A DNA stretch of 64,000 nucleotides from Metaphire vulgaris. Lineage: Eukaryota > Annelida > Clitellata > Crassiclitellata > Megascolecidae. Of this stretch, positions 38,424 through 64,000 are shown piece after piece. The first letter of the stretch is position 1. Each line of letters starts with the position of its first letter. Made by a program: the position numbers and the translations under genes. The stretch lies in NCBI GenBank assembly GCA_018105865.1, contig CM030862.1, positions 11,500,306-11,564,305 of the forward strand. The letters run 5' to 3'. Below the pieces are notes generated by a model that saw nothing but the letters and a program-made list of their open reading frames with translations, was not told the DNA's origin and ran no database searches.

Positions 38424-40068
38424 CACGTCGCAACGACTCCCCCCCACCCTCGGCCATCGACACTCACGAAAACGGAGATGCCTTAAAAGAACTCCCGGCA
38501 AAGAGCAGACGACGTTACAACCAACCACCTGTGCATAGCAGACCGACTGGGAATTTCCACGACGTGAAATTTACGCTTCTTAGCTTTGTCAGAACTTTGT
38601 ACTTTCGAGCAGAAAACTCTAGATTTCTAAACTCGTCGCTACGTTACGTTACGATGGCCCATCAACCGATGTAGCTGCAGAGGATTGTGTACGATTAAGA
38701 AAACGTATGGTCAACTTGGTTTTTTCAAATTGTTGCATTAATTATAAATACAGCTACCAATTGTTGAAAATTGTGATTACATAGATTAATTGAATGTATG
38801 AAATATGTATTGTATGCATATGAAATGTTTTTGCGCTTCAAGCAAGGCCAGTCGTCCGTGCTTGGCTTAGACACAAGAGTTTGTTGCTCTCTATTGTGCC
38901 ATTATGCATTTGATTGTATTTGTGCATGTTTTTTACTGTATAATAATAATAATAATAATTATTAATATTTAAATTATGGTATATGCTTTTTCACTCTAGA
39001 AAACCAAATTCTGGATTCTTTGTTGTAAAATTTTGTCTGGCATCCAAGAGTAATTTACTATTACTAGTCAATAATTATTGTTAATATTTTGCAAAGCTAT
39101 TTGTGTGAAATTCGATGAAGAAAAATTGTAAAATATCGATCACATTGCTTGTAAAATTCACTCTACATATATATGACGTTGAGGTTTAGCATTGAAATCA
39201 AGCACTTACACCTAATCTACAGCATATGTTCAGCAGTGGCGTAGCCAGGATTTCAGATTGGGGGGGGGTTCCACATTTTTCAACTCAAATGCCTTGATGA
39301 GCAAAAATGTCATCTCAAACACTAAAGTCTGTTGTCTGGTGCATTCCCCCGATCTAATACTACCCCTATCAACCCCCCCCCCAACAAAGGACGAATCTCA
39401 CGATCCATCCTGATCCAAATAGGTATTCAGTGATGTAAGAGTTGTATGTAAAATGTGCTGTTAAATGCAAGCTGACAATTCAAAAGACCGGGCCTTCAAC
39501 AATGGGAAATATTATGGAGACGAAACATTTTTTGTAATCAACTTTCTATTTAGCACCGTCCGTATTTCAATAAATCAGAATACTAGATCTCTGCAAATAG
39601 ATATTCACAGGTAAATTAAAACAGTGAACAATAATTGTTGCTACAATCTATTGACTACATAATGTTTCAAGTATTGAATTTGATTCTAATGGCTAAAAAC
39701 AACTTGAAACATATTTAGTCTACATTCGAAAAATAAGCAGGAATGTCTTCATATAAAGGTTCCATGATATGTATGCACGTTAAAAATTCTAAACTTGTAT
39801 AGTTAAAACTATACTTAAAGTTCAACACTCAGGACTGGCCTAAAAGTGTACAATCAGTATTTTTAGAAAATTAAAAATGGATTTCAAAGTTTAAAAGCGC
39901 TGTGTTTCAAGCTGAAAATCCACTTGAAAGTCACACTCAAAAGCTTTATAACACGAAATGTTTCAAGCCTAGCCAATCTACGAGCAATAGAAAAATACAA
40001 AATATGTTTTCATAAACTGAATAAAAAGTTTCTCCATCGGTGGAAGGAACCAGTTTACTGGAATCTTG
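38424..40068. other. 3' flanks of convergent OTUD5 and filamin
   Basis: No gene. AATAAA at 39569 could end the OTUD5 mRNA. At 39234, CAGTGGCGTAGCC looks like one end of a hAT-type MITE, with no partner end found. I found no clear minus-strand polyadenylation signal for filamin. Confidence 0.4.
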
Positions 40069-62758
<22,690 letters not shown>

Positions 62759-62939
62759 CTTGAATAATACAAAAAAACAAGGCAGGATGTCTTCTAAAAT
62801 TTTTATCATTCATAATTTCATTATTTCACATCAACGCGTTCAATCACTGAACTATGTAAGAACCTGTATTTGTGTCATTCAAAGTCTGCTTGGGGCAGAA
62901 TTATGAGAATATCAGTCTTATAGCACATCATCAGTTGCT

Positions 62940-62976
<37 letters not shown>

Positions 62977-64000
62977 TTCAGTCAAGCACTACAGCTTTGC
63001 TTTCAAATTTGCCTGCCTCCTAACAGTGAAAGTTACGTTTAGAAATCGCATATTCAATTTGGAAGACTTAATATCCTGTTTTAAGAGCTATCCAACAGTT
63101 TTTCTCTCTCCCTCAAATCACTTCTGTTATGAATCCCTTTGATTCACAAGATCTCCTCCGCCCCAGGTCTATCTCCTCGACCCCTCAACTGCATCTTCAA
63201 ACAGATATCAAAGTGTCAGCACTGCACTGTACTCCATTAATGGCTCTTAACATTATCAGAATTCGTCTGGGCAAGCACACACAAGACCACTGCCTTAGCG
63301 TTTTCCCTGGGCCCTGCCCCTTCCTCCCCCCGCCCCCACACACACATGTACCTCCCTCAGATATCTAATCTTCCCATCAGTATCAAGTTAACACTTGACA
63401 ATGACTCGAGATGGCGTTTAACGGTTTTTCTACCTGAGTTTCTCAACAAGCAGACGACATGAGACGAAGCAGAGCACCCAATAATAATTTATCCACGTGA
63501 ACAACGGCGGGAGATCCCCCCACCCCACCCCGACATGAAGTTTCAATAAAGTGAACATAGAATAGCAATGCTGATGCGCTGGGCATGACAGTACCGGTAA
63601 TACAACCCACCTTGTCTAAAGCTACTTCAAGAAAGATTAAGCGCATAAGTAAAAGCAGCTCTACTACTGTACTACTTCAAAAGCGCTATATAAATTTATG
63701 AGATTTTACTTACTTACTTACGCACTTATTTACTCACTTACTCACTCACTTACTTACTACTCTCCCCCACTGATATATGCCTCATATTTGCAAAAATTAG
63801 GTGTGGTGTTAAGCGGGCGATTTTTCAAAAAAATCGGTGGGGGTAGAGTAAAAACTAACATTTTCTATCTTCAATGGGGGGTGACCTTATAAGGCTAAAA
63901 CTGCTGCCACTGCTAAAACCACCATTAAAACTCTGCTTCACCTGGTCACATAAATATACAGAAAAATAATAACAGCTACATGTGCTATTTTAAATATTTA
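62759..64000. other. filamin intron sequence at the window edge
   Basis: No exon found. CH2 begins upstream of the exon at 62758, so the rest of CH2, CH1 and the start codon must lie beyond 64000. Contains CTTA repeats at 62945-62985 and about 63700. Confidence 0.6.

Noticed and set aside
63443..63646. Minus-strand frame as a possible filamin CH-domain exon
   Set aside because: No CH1 or CH2 motifs (such as the Trp-Gln-Asp-Gly region) are visible.

Overview
The window is animal genomic DNA. Its genes are split by many spliceosomal introns, microsatellites are dense (mostly AAT/ATT, with ATC, GTA, CA, TA, GA and GACA types), and small DNA transposons, tRNA-derived SINEs and fragments of one LINE are scattered throughout. 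The proteins are metazoan: full-length filamin, a long ALAS with three heme-regulatory motifs, OTUD5 and RASSF1/5. Compact introns, the frequent motif TAGGCCTATAGG and the repeat types suggest a marine invertebrate deuterostome. An echinoderm is my best guess, but this is an inference and not a demonstrated assignment.

Layout. 0.4-0.6 kb and 4.4-7.7 kb (minus): two related genes for small CD225/dispanin-type two-pass membrane proteins. The second is complete in two exons. Its intron holds a triplicated ~400 bp unit with a short conserved ORF. 7.7-13.5 kb: intergenic, rich in repeats. 13.6-19.9 kb (plus): 5-aminolevulinate synthase, with 11 coding exons and an apparent alternative first exon. 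21.6-26.4 kb (plus): a RASSF1/3/5-type protein (C1, RA, SARAH domains). 27.7-28.9 kb: a decayed hAT transposon. 31.0-38.4 kb (plus): OTUD5 deubiquitinase, 10 exons. 40.1-62.8 kb (minus): filamin, 34 exons running from the middle of CH2 to the stop; CH1 and the start lie beyond the right edge. OTUD5 and filamin converge tail to tail with about 1.6 kb between stop codons.

How the genes relate. This is a cluster of unrelated housekeeping and signalling genes, not an operon. ALAS makes the first heme precursor in mitochondria, RASSF1/5 is a Ras/Hippo scaffold, OTUD5 removes ubiquitin, and filamin crosslinks actin. Their grouping matters for synteny, because relatives of the same genes lie together in human on 3p (ALAS1, RASSF1, FLNB) and on X (ALAS2, OTUD5, FLNA).

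Most notable observations. (1) The end of ALAS exon 8 with the start of intron 8 is duplicated in inverted orientation inside ALAS intron 3. (2) Four introns appear to start with GC rather than GT. (3) ALAS has two alternative first exons that are both in frame. (4) Several one-base frame breaks fall in G/C runs of otherwise intact conserved exons, which suggests base-level assembly errors. (5) A SINE and a LINE share the same 3' tail. (6) Many splice sites sit directly against unstable satellite repeats.
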